Origin: Bacteroidota bacterium
GTDB lineage: Bacteria; Bacteroidota; Ignavibacteria; Kapaibacteriales; UBA2268
Assembly (NCBI GenBank): GCA_004322215.1
Contig: SCSM01000039.1
Location: forward strand, 32,744 to 96,743
Direction of reading: 5' to 3'
Length of the DNA stretch: 64,000 nucleotides
Shown: positions 36,835-46,415 of the stretch, in pieces
Layout of the letters: every line of letters begins with the position of its first letter
Numbering within the stretch: the first letter of the stretch is position 1
Notes under the pieces: model-generated
Told to the model about the DNA's origin: nothing
Databases searched by the model: none
Seen by the model: only the letters and a program-made list of their open reading frames with translations
Translations under genes and position numbers: made by a program

Positions 36835-38781
36835 ATGGGGAAAATAATTGGTATAGACCTTGGGACAACAAACTCGGTTGTTTCTGTAATGGAAGGTTCG
36901 ACTCCGGTCGTTATTGCAAATAGTGAAGGAGCGAGGACAACTCCCTCGGTTATCGGTTTTACAAAATCAGGTGAAAGACTTGTGGGTCAGGCAGCAAAAA
37001 GACAGGCGATTACAAATCCGACTAACACAGTGTATTCGATAAAAAGATTTATGGGCAGAAGACTTAATGAAGTTACCGAGGAAGTTTCAATGGTTCCTTT
37101 CAAGGTTCTTCCATCAAGTGATGGTAATTCGGTGAGAGTTGATATTGAAGGCAGGCAGTATTCAGCACCTGAAATTTCGGCAATGATACTTCAAAAGATG
37201 AAGCAGACTGCAGAGGATTATCTTGGCACCAAAATCACAGAGGCAGTGATTACTGTTCCGGCTTATTTCAATGATGCTCAGAGGCAGGCAACGAAAGATG
37301 CAGGTGAGATTGCCGGATTGACAGTTAAAAGGATTATTAACGAGCCGACTGCTGCAGCTCTTGCTTACGGGCTTGACAAAAAAGGAAAAAATATGACTGT
37401 TGCTGTATATGACCTTGGCGGCGGAACATTTGATATATCTATTCTTGAAATCGGTGAAGGTGTTTTTGAAGTTAAATCAACAAACGGTGATACTCATCTC
37501 GGCGGCGATAACTTCGACCAGCGTTTAATAGATTTTCTTGCTGATGAATTCAAAAAGCAAGAGAGCATTGATTTAAGAAAAGACCCGATGGCACTTCAGA
37601 GATTGCGTGAAGCTGCTGAAAAAGCAAAGTCTGAACTTTCGCAGATGCTGCAAACTGATGTAAGTTTACCGTTTATTACAGCAACACCTGAAGGACCAAA
37701 GCATTTTAACATAAATATCACAAGAGCCAAATTTGAAAACCTTTGTGCAGATTTGTTCGACAAAACATTGAGACCTGTAGAGCAGGCATTGAATGATGCA
37801 AAGGTAACACCTGCACAAATTGATGAAGTAATTCTTGTAGGCGGTTCGACACGTATTCCGAAGATTCAGGAATTGGTGAAGAACTTCTTCGGCAAGGAAC
37901 CATCAAAAGGTGTGAATCCCGATGAAGTGGTTGCAGTCGGTGCGGCTATACAGGGTGGTGTGCTTTCAGGAGATGTAACTGATGTATTATTACTTGACGT
38001 AACACCTCTGACACTCGGAATTGAAACTCTTGGCGGAGTGACTACTCCTATGATTTCATCGAATACAACAATTCCAACAAGGAAGCAGGAAATATTCTCT
38101 ACTGCAACAGACAGCCAGACATCAGTTGAAATTCATGTTTTGCAAGGCGAACGTCCTATGGCGAAGGATAACCGTTCACTTGGCAGATTCTATCTGGACG
38201 GCATTCCACCTGCACCGAGAGGAATTCCACAAATCGAGGTTACATTCGATATTGATGCAAACGGGATTCTATCTGTTGCGGCAAAAGACAAAGCGACAGG
38301 CAAAGAGCAAAACATCAGGATTGAATCCTCGAGCGGATTATCGAAAGAAGAAGTTGAAAAGATGAAGCACGATGCCCAGGCAAATTCTGCGGATGATGCC
38401 AAGAGACGGGAAGAAATCAATGTAAGGAATCAAGCTGATACTCTTTGCTATTCTACAGACAAACAGTTGAAAGAACTTGGTGATAAACTTGCACCTGAGT
38501 ATAAGCAGAAGATTGTCGCTGCGAAGGAACGGCTTGAAAAAGCTGTTAAGGACAACACAGCAGATTTGCGTCCGGCAATGGATGAGCTGAACAAAGCATG
38601 GAGCGATGCATCAACTAATATGTACCAACAGGCAGGTGCCGCTCAACAGCCACCGCCTCCTGGAGCAGAACCGGGACCGGGTCCAACTGATGGCGGACAA
38701 CAGCAAGCAGGCGGACAGACCCAGACAAGCTCAACCGGCAATGTCGAGGAAGCGGATTATACGATAGTGGATGAGAAGTAA
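36835..38781 (+). CDS. dnaK: Molecular chaperone DnaK (Hsp70)
   Basis: Full-length 648-residue Hsp70. The ATPase domain (about 1-380) has [17 protein letters not shown] at the start, the phosphate-2 motif [17 protein letters not shown] (about 190-206) and [14 protein letters not shown] (about 335-348). The linker [16 protein letters not shown] follows, then the substrate-binding domain and a helical lid, and a proline/glycine/glutamine-rich tail ending [12 protein letters not shown], which resembles the EEVD-like ending seen in bacterial DnaK. grpE and dnaJ are not adjacent. It is next to two hsp20 genes. Confidence 0.98.
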   Translation: MGKIIGIDLGTTNSVVSVMEGSTPVVIANSEGARTTPSVIGFTKSGERLVGQAAKRQAITNPTNTVYSIKRFMGRRLNEVTEEVSMVPFKVLPSSDGNSVRVDIEGRQYSAPEISAMILQKMKQTAEDYLGTKITEAVITVPAYFNDAQRQATKDAGEIAGLTVKRIINEPTAAALAYGLDKKGKNMTVAVYDLGGGTFDISILEIGEGVFEVKSTNGDTHLGGDNFDQRLIDFLADEFKKQESIDLRKDPMALQRLREAAEKAKSELSQMLQTDVSLPFITATPEGPKHFNINITRAKFENLCADLFDKTLRPVEQALNDAKVTPAQIDEVILVGGSTRIPKIQELVKNFFGKEPSKGVNPDEVVAVGAAIQGGVLSGDVTDVLLLDVTPLTLGIETLGGVTTPMISSNTTIPTRKQEIFSTATDSQTSVEIHVLQGERPMAKDNRSLGRFYLDGIPPAPRGIPQIEVTFDIDANGILSVAAKDKATGKEQNIRIESSSGLSKEEVEKMKHDAQANSADDAKRREEINVRNQADTLCYSTDKQLKELGDKLAPEYKQKIVAAKERLEKAVKDNTADLRPAMDELNKAWSDASTNMYQQAGAAQQPPPPGAEPGPGPTDGGQQQAGGQTQTSSTGNVEEADYTIVDEK

Positions 38782-38796
38782 ATTATTATTGATATA

Positions 38797-38824
38797 GTAG
38801 GGACGCAGAATATTGTGTCCCTAC
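38797..38824 (+). terminator. Hairpin after dnaK
   Basis: Arms gtagggacgca (38797-38807) and tgtgtccctac (38814-38824) pair over 11 bp with one G-T pair, followed by a weak T-rich run. It lies 15 bp after the dnaK stop and may be a terminator or a dispersed palindrome. Confidence 0.55.
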
Positions 38825-38838
38825 ATTTATTTTACCAC

Positions 38839-38930
38839 TTACATTTTCCCGGAAATTATTTGTCTTTGAAATTGAATCCTATACATATAAACACCGTTGG
38901 GAGCTTCGCTACCCGCATCTGTTCTGCCGA
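38839..38930 (-). pseudogene. Remnant of a T9SS/FlgD-like C-terminal sorting domain
   Basis: On the minus strand the frame reads GRTDAGSEAPNGVYMYRIQ and then ISGKM before a stop. This matches the end of the propeller protein at 23880-23960 (GRTDAGNEAPNGVYMYRIQ, LSGKM). No coding sequence precedes it, so it is a fragment of a lost gene or a copied piece. Confidence 0.75.
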
Positions 38931-38990
38931 CCTGGAAACTGAAAAAGAGTTAGTTTTTAAATATCTAAAAAGGAATTATGCTGTTATAAA

Positions 38991-39167
38991 ATGAATTCTA
39001 AAAGAAAAATAGATTATTTAAATATAACAATAGAAAAGAGAGAGAATAAAAAAGAGATGATGGAATATGCTGAACATATTGAGATATATAAAATCATCAA
39101 GAAAAGAGAGAAAACACCCCTTTCAAAAGCTATTCCCTTAGAGAAAGTTTTGAAGGAATATATATAA
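38991..39167 (+). CDS. Small hypothetical protein, possibly antitoxin-like
   Basis: A 58-residue frame starting MNSKRKIDYLN, rich in Lys and Glu and predicted mainly helical, ending VLKEYI. The ending (PLEKVLKEYI) resembles the C-terminus of small type II antitoxins that place an essential helix before the stop, but no toxin gene follows. It converges with trmH, with 27 bp between stop codons. A separate three-codon frame (ATG CTG TTA TAA) precedes it. I do not recognise a family. Confidence 0.4.
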   Translation: MNSKRKIDYLNITIEKRENKKEMMEYAEHIEIYKIIKKREKTPLSKAIPLEKVLKEYI

Positions 39168-39194
39168 AGAATTAATTAAGTTTATAGTTGAATT

Positions 39195-39785
39195 CTATCT
39201 CTTTCCCCATTCCTCGAGCATTTTATTTAACTCTACTTTTTTGAATTGAGGCTTATCATACATCCCTGCTTCATATCTTTGCCGGAAGGCTTCATATACG
39301 CTGACAGCGACTGCTACTGATATATTTAAGCTTTGAATCATTCCTACCTGAGGAATAAGGAAATTGCCGTCTGCAAGTTTTGTTGCTTCTTCCGAGACAC
39401 CCGAATGTTCGTTGCCGAAAACAAGTGCTGTCGGTTGAGTTAGGTCGAGGTCATAAAGTGATACTGATTCTTTGGACATGTGTGTAGTGTATATTTCCTT
39501 TTTTTCTTTTCTTAAATCCAAAAAACATTCGGCGACTGATTTGAATTTCCTGATATGAATCCATTTTCTTGCACTGGCAGAGCTTTTCGCACCGAGCTTT
39601 GGGAATGGCTGACTACCGTCATATATAAGACAAACCTCGTAGATACCGACAGCATCGCAGGAACGCAGTGCGGCAGAGAGATTATGCGGGTCAATGATGT
39701 TTTCGAGAACAACAGTGAGAGTAGTCTGCCGTTTACTTAGCACGTCTTTGAGCCGTTTGATCCGTTGTTCTGTGCGGAAAAGCAT
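39195..39785 (-). CDS. trmH: TrmH-type (SpoU) RNA 2'-O-methyltransferase
   Basis: A 196-residue SPOUT methyltransferase. The three SpoU motifs are present: NIIDPHNLSAALRSCDAVG (about 28-46), ALVFGNEHSGVS (about 115-126) and IPQVGMIQSLNISVAVAVSVYE (about 139-160), which build the deep-knot SAM site. Closest in style to TrmH, which methylates the 2'-hydroxyl of G18 in tRNA; short length and lack of an N-terminal RNA-binding extension agree. The start is 11 bp after nuoD, so the two are probably cotranscribed. Confidence 0.88.
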   Translation of the reverse strand: MLFRTEQRIKRLKDVLSKRQTTLTVVLENIIDPHNLSAALRSCDAVGIYEVCLIYDGSQPFPKLGAKSSASARKWIHIRKFKSVAECFLDLRKEKKEIYTTHMSKESVSLYDLDLTQPTALVFGNEHSGVSEEATKLADGNFLIPQVGMIQSLNISVAVAVSVYEAFRQRYEAGMYDKPQFKKVELNKMLEEWGKR

Positions 39786-39796
39786 AATTCAATAAT

Positions 39797-41077
39797 TTAT
39801 TTATCCGCTTCGCCCATGACGGGGTCAATGGAGCCGATGATGGCAACAATGTCGGCTATCATAGAACCTTCTGCCATAAAAGGCAACCCTTGGAGATTGG
39901 ATGCCGAAGGTGAACGTATTTTCAACTTCCATGGGTAGCCGGTTCCGTCTGATACGACAAAGAAGCCAAGTTCTCCTTTTGGTGCTTCGATTGCTGTGTA
40001 GGTTTCGCCTACAGGAGGCATAGCTCCGAAATTAATGAGCATGAAGTCGTTGATTAGCTCTTCCATCTTTGTATAGATTTCACCTTTTTTTGGAAGCACT
40101 TTGCTCGGTTCGTTCAGCCGGACTTCTCCCCTTGGCATTTTATCGAGTATTTGCAGAACCATTTTTGAACTTTCATACATTTCGTCAACGCGGACTTTGT
40201 AGCGTGAACGTACATCACAATCATTGTATGTTATTACATTGAAATCGAGTTGGTCATACACGAGATACGGCTCATCGCGTCTCAAATCACGGGGTACCCC
40301 TGAACCTCTGAGTGTAGGTCCTGTCAATCCGAGTTGAATTGCTTTTTCCGGAGGCATTATCCCGATGCCAGAAATTCTATTGAGGAAAATTCTGTTTCGG
40401 TCAACCAGTTTTTCGAACCTATGTAATTCGGGAGTGAATTGAACAGTCCATTCTTTTATTTTATTCAGTGTATTATCATCAATGTCATTTGCAACTCCGC
40501 CGATTCTTGTATAGCTTGTTGTGAAGCGTGCTCCGCAGATTAGCTCGAATATATCATAAAGCTTTTCGCGTTCGGTGAATGTCCATAAGAGCATTGTTAC
40601 TGCTCCTACGTCGAGACAAGTAGAACCCATTGCCATTAGATGAGAAGAAAGACGCGCGAGTTCGGCAACCAATGTTCTAATCCACTGAGCACGAGGTGGA
40701 GCTTCGATACCTATTGCATTGTCAATTGCCAAGGCAATTGCAACGTTGTTCGACAATGGAGAAAGGTAATCCAATCTGTCTGTGTGAGGTATAAACTCAT
40801 GATAAGTCACATTTTCAGCGAGCTTTTCATAACCTCTATGCAAATATCCTAATTCCGGGACACATTTGAGAATAGTTTCACCATCTAATCTTAAAAGGCA
40901 TCTAAGTACACCATGTGTAGCAGGATGCTGTGGACCCATATTAAGAACCATATCGTTTTCGAGAGGGTCATCGAAGTAAGCAGATGTATCTTTATCGAGA
41001 AGTTCCTGAATTATTTTCTCGTGCCTTTTTTTTGTTAACTCATCAACTTCAGCCTGTGTTCTAACATTATACGCCAT
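39797..41077 (-). CDS. nuoD: NADH-quinone oxidoreductase subunit D
   Basis: A 426-residue 49-kDa-type subunit of respiratory complex I. Hallmarks: NMGPQHPATHGVLR (about 46-59), ELGYLHRGYEKLAE, RLDYLSPLSNN, and a C-terminal IGSIDPVMGEADK. It lies in the peripheral arm close to the quinone site. Other nuo genes are not adjacent: downstream is trmH, upstream (beyond 41077) is a divergent T9SS gene. The rest of complex I must be elsewhere. About 30 residues precede the conserved part, which is normal. Confidence 0.97.
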   Translation of the reverse strand: MAYNVRTQAEVDELTKKRHEKIIQELLDKDTSAYFDDPLENDMVLNMGPQHPATHGVLRCLLRLDGETILKCVPELGYLHRGYEKLAENVTYHEFIPHTDRLDYLSPLSNNVAIALAIDNAIGIEAPPRAQWIRTLVAELARLSSHLMAMGSTCLDVGAVTMLLWTFTEREKLYDIFELICGARFTTSYTRIGGVANDIDDNTLNKIKEWTVQFTPELHRFEKLVDRNRIFLNRISGIGIMPPEKAIQLGLTGPTLRGSGVPRDLRRDEPYLVYDQLDFNVITYNDCDVRSRYKVRVDEMYESSKMVLQILDKMPRGEVRLNEPSKVLPKKGEIYTKMEELINDFMLINFGAMPPVGETYTAIEAPKGELGFFVVSDGTGYPWKLKIRSPSASNLQGLPFMAEGSMIADIVAIIGSIDPVMGEADK

Positions 41078-41324
41078 TAAATAAGCTCCGTCACTTTTGC
41101 ATTTTTTATGAAAGATAAAATTACAGAAGAATTCGGGTTAAAACAAGATTGAATTACTTATTATAATGATAAATATATTACCCGAAAGACAATTTATTAG
41201 CATTATAAAAAAAATACTTGACTTTTATCTTTAAATTAATGAAATTACATTTTCGGATTATATAATATTGAATGCGATTGTGTTAATATAAATTACAATA
41301 CATAAATATTTCAAAGGTGATATT

Positions 41325-43514
41325 ATGCATTCAAAAATTACGAAATTTGTTTCTACTTCATTTGTTATTCTTATAGCATTTGTCATATCAGTATATTCAC
41401 AGCCGGTTAAAAGAGTATTATTGGAGCAACACACTGGTGCCTGGTGCGGCTGGTGCGTTGACGGTTCTTATATTATGGACCAACTATTAGAGGAATACCC
41501 GGACCAAATAATTGGAGTTAAAGTTCACAATGGAGATGGCATGGTTATACCCGAGCAAGCTACAATAGCATCAACACTTGGTTTAACCGGCTATCCCACG
41601 GGTGCTATTAACAGAAAATTATTAGGAGGGAAAGTTTTTCAGAACAGGACTAATTGGAAAAATTTGTGCGAATCAGAATTATCTGAGTATCCAAAAGTTG
41701 ATATTGATATGGTTTATACTATTAATGAATCAACTCGTGAACTTACTGCAACAATACGAGCAACAATGCTCGAAACATTAAATGATGAACTTAGATTTAA
41801 TCTGTTTATTTTGGAAGATAGTTGTTCTGGTACAGGTTCACAATGGGACCAGCATAATTACCTATATCACTTAGAGGGGTATGAAAATAATCCTTATTAT
41901 AATCTTCCTTCTGTTATAGTTGGTTACCAACATATGAAGGTGGTCCGTGCTATGGTTGGAGGTGCATGGGGAGTGAAAGGCGAATTTACGGTACCTGCTG
42001 AAGAAGGCAAAACTTATACTCATACTTTTAAATTCACTTTAGATGCAGGATGGAAATTAAAGGATATTTATCCCATTGGAATGGTTGCAATATATACAAC
42101 AACAAGCAAAGAGATTCTTAATTCTACCTCTGGGACTAAAGATGGAACTTTATTATTTCCAAATTATTTGTTAAACTCAGAATCTCAGATAAATAAAAAA
42201 GTAGTTAATCAAGGGACTCCGTACAGTAAAGTATTCACTCTGAAAAATGAATCTGATGCTGCCGTTACATACATTATTTCAGCCAATAAATCTCAAAGGA
42301 CACCTGCTGATTGGTCTGCGGAAGTTGTACCGCCAACATCTATTAATAGTAAAGATAATATTAGTGTAGCAACTTTTGAAATTACTATTGAACCGCAGGA
42401 AACAAAAAATATAGAGTTACAATTAATTCCAGGTCCTACAAGAAGTTTCGGCGATGCAACATTGAATTTGGAAGTAAAAAATGAGCCGTCAGGAGTTAAA
42501 ACACTGAGATACATAACTGCTATTTCTGCAGAGACTGAAATTTTCGAGGTAATAAGCTCAAGTGAGTCCCAATACTCTTTAAAGAACATTTTGATAAACC
42601 TTGGTTATAATGATTTCTTAACAATAAGCCCGGAAAATTTTGGGACTTTTATTGATGATTTTCTAAATAAAAAGGTAATTGTTTGGAATACAGGTGTTTT
42701 CAGTCCTCCAACTTCAAGTGATATTTCAACAATTTTTCAGGCTTTGAATGAGAATGTTCCAATGGTTTTATATGGTAATCAGATGGTATCAGGATTAGGT
42801 AACGATAATTCACTTGGTTATTTTGGAGTATCATATAATGGATATTCAACTCAAGGATTTGGTCAGCCACCTAATAAAGTATGGTTGTCGGGTGTTGATA
42901 ATGACCCAATTAGTGGTGACTTTGGCAAAAATACAGAAGGGAATCTTATTCAGTATTTGATTACATTGATGAAAATTACAAATTGGGCAACAACACATCC
43001 AGTTCTACATTTTTCTAATAATGGTAAACATGTTATACCAAAAAGTCCGAAGAATGACACTCTTGATATAAGCGGAGAAGATGCAATATTTGCTGTAAGG
43101 TTAGTATCCAATGGAAATTTAATATTTTTATCTTCAATCACTCCGTTTGTAATCAAAGATGAATCTAAAAGAAATACACTGGTTGACAATTCAATCAAAT
43201 GGGTTTTGGGAATGTTGGATGTAGATGAAGAATTTGTAACAACAAATATTGATTTCTCAATGGAAGTAAATCCAAATCCCATGGAATCTGTTTCAATGTT
43301 AAAATATATGTATAAAGGCAGTCATCCTGCAAATCTGAAATTTGTTTTGTATAATAATCTCGGTAACGAGGTTAGTGTAATAAACAATGAAAACCTGTCA
43401 CCGGGTAATTATCAGATTCCTTTAAACTTGGGTGGAATAAGCTCAGGTTCATACCGTCTCGCTGCATATATTGACGGTAAAGTATTTTCGGTGCCTGTGT
43501 TAATTACAAGATAG
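41325..43514 (+). CDS. T9SS-exported Omp28-like protein with thioredoxin-type CGWC motif (copy 1)
   Basis: A 729-residue secreted protein. Signal peptide ends near residue 25 (VYSQ). Residues about 27-260 resemble the Omp28 family: LLEQHTGAWCGWCVDGSY with a thioredoxin-like Cys-x-x-Cys, DGMVIPEQATIA, and GYPTGAINR, where the cis-Pro of thioredoxin folds is expected. Ig-like domains follow, then a Rossmann-like segment (about 410-620) and a T9SS sorting domain (VNPNPMESVSM to the end). A paralog follows after 28 bp in the same orientation. Possible roles: surface disulfide exchange or adhesion. Its expression may be coupled with copy 2. Confidence 0.8.
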   Translation: MHSKITKFVSTSFVILIAFVISVYSQPVKRVLLEQHTGAWCGWCVDGSYIMDQLLEEYPDQIIGVKVHNGDGMVIPEQATIASTLGLTGYPTGAINRKLLGGKVFQNRTNWKNLCESELSEYPKVDIDMVYTINESTRELTATIRATMLETLNDELRFNLFILEDSCSGTGSQWDQHNYLYHLEGYENNPYYNLPSVIVGYQHMKVVRAMVGGAWGVKGEFTVPAEEGKTYTHTFKFTLDAGWKLKDIYPIGMVAIYTTTSKEILNSTSGTKDGTLLFPNYLLNSESQINKKVVNQGTPYSKVFTLKNESDAAVTYIISANKSQRTPADWSAEVVPPTSINSKDNISVATFEITIEPQETKNIELQLIPGPTRSFGDATLNLEVKNEPSGVKTLRYITAISAETEIFEVISSSESQYSLKNILINLGYNDFLTISPENFGTFIDDFLNKKVIVWNTGVFSPPTSSDISTIFQALNENVPMVLYGNQMVSGLGNDNSLGYFGVSYNGYSTQGFGQPPNKVWLSGVDNDPISGDFGKNTEGNLIQYLITLMKITNWATTHPVLHFSNNGKHVIPKSPKNDTLDISGEDAIFAVRLVSNGNLIFLSSITPFVIKDESKRNTLVDNSIKWVLGMLDVDEEFVTTNIDFSMEVNPNPMESVSMLKYMYKGSHPANLKFVLYNNLGNEVSVINNENLSPGNYQIPLNLGGISSGSYRLAAYIDGKVFSVPVLITR

Positions 43515-43542
43515 TTTTTTTTAAAATAAATAAGGAGTTCTT

Positions 43543-45666
43543 ATGCGAAATAAGATTTTATACTTAATAATGGCATTGGCACTTCTTTTCACAACGGCAA
43601 ACAGCCAGACGGTGAAAAGAGTAGTGCTCGAGCAGCACACCGGAGCATGGTGCGGATGGTGCGTGGATGGGTCTTATGTGGCTGAAAAAATCCACGAAAA
43701 ATATCCTGACAATTTCATCTATGTAAAAATTCACAACGCCGATGCCATGGTTATTCCCGAAGAAGCTACTCTTGCGACAGATTTCAAATTAGCAGGGTAT
43801 CCTTCCGGTTCAATTGACAGGTTTGATTGGTCTGGAACAGGAGCTTCTCCAATAATTTATCGTGAATTATGGAGTAGTACGGTAGATAAAGCTTTAACAG
43901 ATGAACCTAAGGTGGATGTGAATTTAACTTATACGATTAACGAACAAACAAGAGAGCTTAACGCAAAATTGAAAGCGACAATGATGGAGACTATCGATGA
44001 AGAACTGCACTTCAATTGTTACATAGTTGAAGATAGCTGTTCAGGCACAGGTGACCAATGGGACCAGAATAATAATTTGTCGGGAAATGATGCATATAAA
44101 GGAAATCCATATTATGACCTTCCACCAATATTGTACGGTTACCAGCACATGAAAGTCGTTCGTAACATGCTTGGCGGTGCGTATGGACTTAAAGGCGAAT
44201 TTGCAGAACCGGCAGTGGCAGGCGAGTCTTATGTGCATAACTTTACATTTACACTTGGCACTGGCTGGAAAATAAAAGATATAAAAGTACTTGGCTTGGT
44301 TCAGATGTTTACTTCGAGTAAGAGGACTTTGAATGCATCATGGGGATATGTTGGTGAACCAATTATGCCAAAGTATATTGTGACTTCACAACAACCGGAA
44401 AAAAATAAGATAGCCGGTAAGGGTGAATCGTTCGACAAAACTTTTACCGTAAAAAACATTAGTGATGCTGAATTAACATATACATTAGTTGCAGAAAAAT
44501 CCTCAAGAACTCCTGCCGATTGGTCAGTTGATATTGAGTTGCCAAGCGAAGTATCGGGTAAGAAGAAAATTAATGATGCTTCGACAGAAATTACAGTTGC
44601 TCCGCATCAGAGTAAAGATTTCATCTTGAAATTGACTCACGGACAGACTCTCGGATTTGGGGATGCCACTGTTATTGTCGGTGTTAAAAATGACCCTGAA
44701 TCTATTAGTGCTAAAAGAATGATTACAATTATCTCAACCGAAATTCAAAGATTCGAGGTAATGGACGACGGAGGAAGCGATAAATACGGACTACAGCCGG
44801 CTATTATTCAATCCGGAAGAAATGATTTTGTTCTAATGACTTCAAGTGAATTTCTGGAGAATAAAGATTTATTCGGCAACATAAAAACTATTGTCTGGAA
44901 TTGCGGCTTGGACGGGAACCTTGATGCACAGGAATTGCAGACTCTATTTGAAATGTTAAGAAATGGAAAGTCATTGATGCTTGTTGGCGCAAACATAGCC
45001 AAAAGTACAGGTGGTACTAACATTAAACTGTTTAGCAGCGATTCCGGAATTGCAGTTGATTATCTAAAAGATTGTTATATCGGTTCCGATAGTTCAGATT
45101 TTATTTTATCGGGTACAGTCGCAGATCCAATAACAGATGGATTTGAGCAACCTTGCAGTTTAATTAAAAATAATACTCCTTCATTGGTTATTTCCCATGG
45201 ATTGAGAGCCTTTCCAATTCTTCAACATAAAAATACCGATTCTGTTGTGGCAACGAGATATGCTTACCAGGGTAAAAGAGCTGTGTATATAGCAATTCTT
45301 CCCGATATCATCAAAGATGAAACTACAAGAAACGATTTGATTGCAAAATCTCTGAATTGGCTCGAGGGACCCAGCGGAGTTGATGATAATACTGCCGGTG
45401 GAGTATTGTGTGTGACAGCAGCACCAAATCCTGTAAACAACATGACAAACATTCATTACTCTTTTACAGGAGAGAAGCCGATGTTTGCCGAGATGTTCCT
45501 TGTTGATGCAAACGGAAGAAAGATTTCGACAATAACAAAGGGAAACCTAACACCCGGCGATTATACAATTGATTATGATGTATCAGCATTTACATCCGGC
45601 TCATATTATATAGTAACTTGGATTAATGATGACAGGGTGATTACACCGATAGCGATAGTGAGGTAA
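43543..45666 (+). CDS. T9SS-exported Omp28-like protein with thioredoxin-type CGWC motif (copy 2)
   Basis: A 707-residue paralog with the same order of domains as copy 1: signal peptide (to about residue 21), LEQHTGAWCGWCVDGSY near residues 29-45, DAMVIPEEATLA, GYPSGSIDR, Ig-like parts, a Rossmann-like middle, and the sorting domain from AAPNPVNNMTN. The N-terminal half is much more alike between the copies than the region 420-620. Its ribosome site (AAGGAG) is 8 bp before the ATG. A strong terminator follows, so both copies form a two-gene unit. Confidence 0.8.
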   Translation: MRNKILYLIMALALLFTTANSQTVKRVVLEQHTGAWCGWCVDGSYVAEKIHEKYPDNFIYVKIHNADAMVIPEEATLATDFKLAGYPSGSIDRFDWSGTGASPIIYRELWSSTVDKALTDEPKVDVNLTYTINEQTRELNAKLKATMMETIDEELHFNCYIVEDSCSGTGDQWDQNNNLSGNDAYKGNPYYDLPPILYGYQHMKVVRNMLGGAYGLKGEFAEPAVAGESYVHNFTFTLGTGWKIKDIKVLGLVQMFTSSKRTLNASWGYVGEPIMPKYIVTSQQPEKNKIAGKGESFDKTFTVKNISDAELTYTLVAEKSSRTPADWSVDIELPSEVSGKKKINDASTEITVAPHQSKDFILKLTHGQTLGFGDATVIVGVKNDPESISAKRMITIISTEIQRFEVMDDGGSDKYGLQPAIIQSGRNDFVLMTSSEFLENKDLFGNIKTIVWNCGLDGNLDAQELQTLFEMLRNGKSLMLVGANIAKSTGGTNIKLFSSDSGIAVDYLKDCYIGSDSSDFILSGTVADPITDGFEQPCSLIKNNTPSLVISHGLRAFPILQHKNTDSVVATRYAYQGKRAVYIAILPDIIKDETTRNDLIAKSLNWLEGPSGVDDNTAGGVLCVTAAPNPVNNMTNIHYSFTGEKPMFAEMFLVDANGRKISTITKGNLTPGDYTIDYDVSAFTSGSYYIVTWINDDRVITPIAIVR

Positions 45667-45690
45667 TATTTTAGGTTGTTTATATTTCTG

Positions 45691-45714
45691 AAGGGGGCAA
45701 AAGCCCCCTTTTTT
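45691..45714 (+). terminator. Rho-independent terminator of the Omp28-like pair
   Basis: Perfect stem aagggggc (45691-45698) and gccccctt (45703-45710) with a 4-A loop, followed by TTTTT. It begins 24 bp after the stop codon of copy 2. Confidence 0.95.
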
Positions 45715-45740
45715 ATTTGAAAAAAATAAATTTTGAAAAT

Positions 45741-45768
45741 AATTACATTGTAATTACATTTGTAATTA
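45741..45768. promoter_or_regulatory. Overlapping palindromes: probable MazE operator
   Basis: Two palindromes overlap: aattac-att-gtaatt (45741-45755) and taattaca-tt-tgtaatta (45751-45768). The second ends at the A of the mazE start codon. MazE-type antitoxins bind palindromes of this kind over their own promoter, so this is a likely site of autoregulation (inference). Confidence 0.6.
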
Positions 45769-46025
45769 TGAAAACAAAAGTAATTAAAATAGGAAATTCA
45801 TTCGGCATCCGAATTCCTAAGCCAATGCTGAAAGAATGTGAGATTGAATCCGAAGTTGAGATTGAGCAGAACTCACGCCTGCTTATTATACAACCTATAC
45901 GGAAAAAAGTCCGAAAGGGATGGGAAAAGCAATTTGAGCAAATGGCTGATAACGGGGATGATGAGCTGATTGGTTCTGAATTAAACGCTTTGAATGAATT
46001 CGACAAGGATGAATGGGAATGGTAG
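45768..46025 (+). CDS. mazE: MazE-like antitoxin (AbrB/SpoVT domain)
   Basis: Start set at 45768 (MKTKVIKIGNSFG), because the 17 residues added by an earlier start precede the domain and include the palindromes. The 85-residue protein has the swapped-hairpin AbrB fold at 1-46 (KVIKIGNSFGIRIPKPML, VEIEQNSRLLIIQP), which binds DNA, and an acidic C-terminal tail (LNALNEFDKDEWEW) that would wrap the toxin. It overlaps the mazF start by 7 bp, giving coupled translation. Antitoxin role follows from family and position. Confidence 0.9.
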   Translation: MKTKVIKIGNSFGIRIPKPMLKECEIESEVEIEQNSRLLIIQPIRKKVRKGWEKQFEQMADNGDDELIGSELNALNEFDKDEWEW

Positions 46026-46342
46026 TTCAGCGTTTTGAAGTCTGGTTAATCAATCTTGACCCAACGATAGGGAATGAAATCAAAAAGACCAGGCCTTGTC
46101 TTATTATTTCACCTGATGAAATGAACAGGAACATAAATACTGTAATCATTGCACCAATGACAACAAAAGGTAAAAGATATCCGACGAGAATCAGTTGTAA
46201 ATTTCAGAAAAAGGATGGCTGGATTGTATTGGACCAACTGAGAACAATAGATAAGACACGGCTCGTCAGTAAAATTGGAACTATTGATATCCCAACAAGC
46301 CGTGCAGTAATTGCAACTTTACAGGAAATGTTCGCAAGATAA
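46019..46342 (+). CDS. mazF: MazF/PemK-type endoribonuclease toxin
   Basis: A 107-residue toxin of the MazF/PemK family that cuts single-stranded RNA. It shows FEVWLINLDPTIGNEIKKTRPCLIIS at the N-terminus, including the catalytic Arg in KKTRP, and VIIAPMTTK with the conserved Thr. LDQLRTIDKTRL is the family's third block. Start chosen at 46019 because AAGGA then stands 9 bp upstream; an ATG two codons earlier is possible. It follows mazE with a 7-bp overlap and precedes a methyltransferase gene by 73 bp. Confidence 0.93.
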   Translation: MVVQRFEVWLINLDPTIGNEIKKTRPCLIISPDEMNRNINTVIIAPMTTKGKRYPTRISCKFQKKDGWIVLDQLRTIDKTRLVSKIGTIDIPTSRAVIATLQEMFAR

Positions 46343-46415
46343 AAGATAGATTTTATTGATTTTGATTTACTTTTTATATAAAATAATCAATAAATTTGCA
46401 CAAAAAAGAAAGAAG

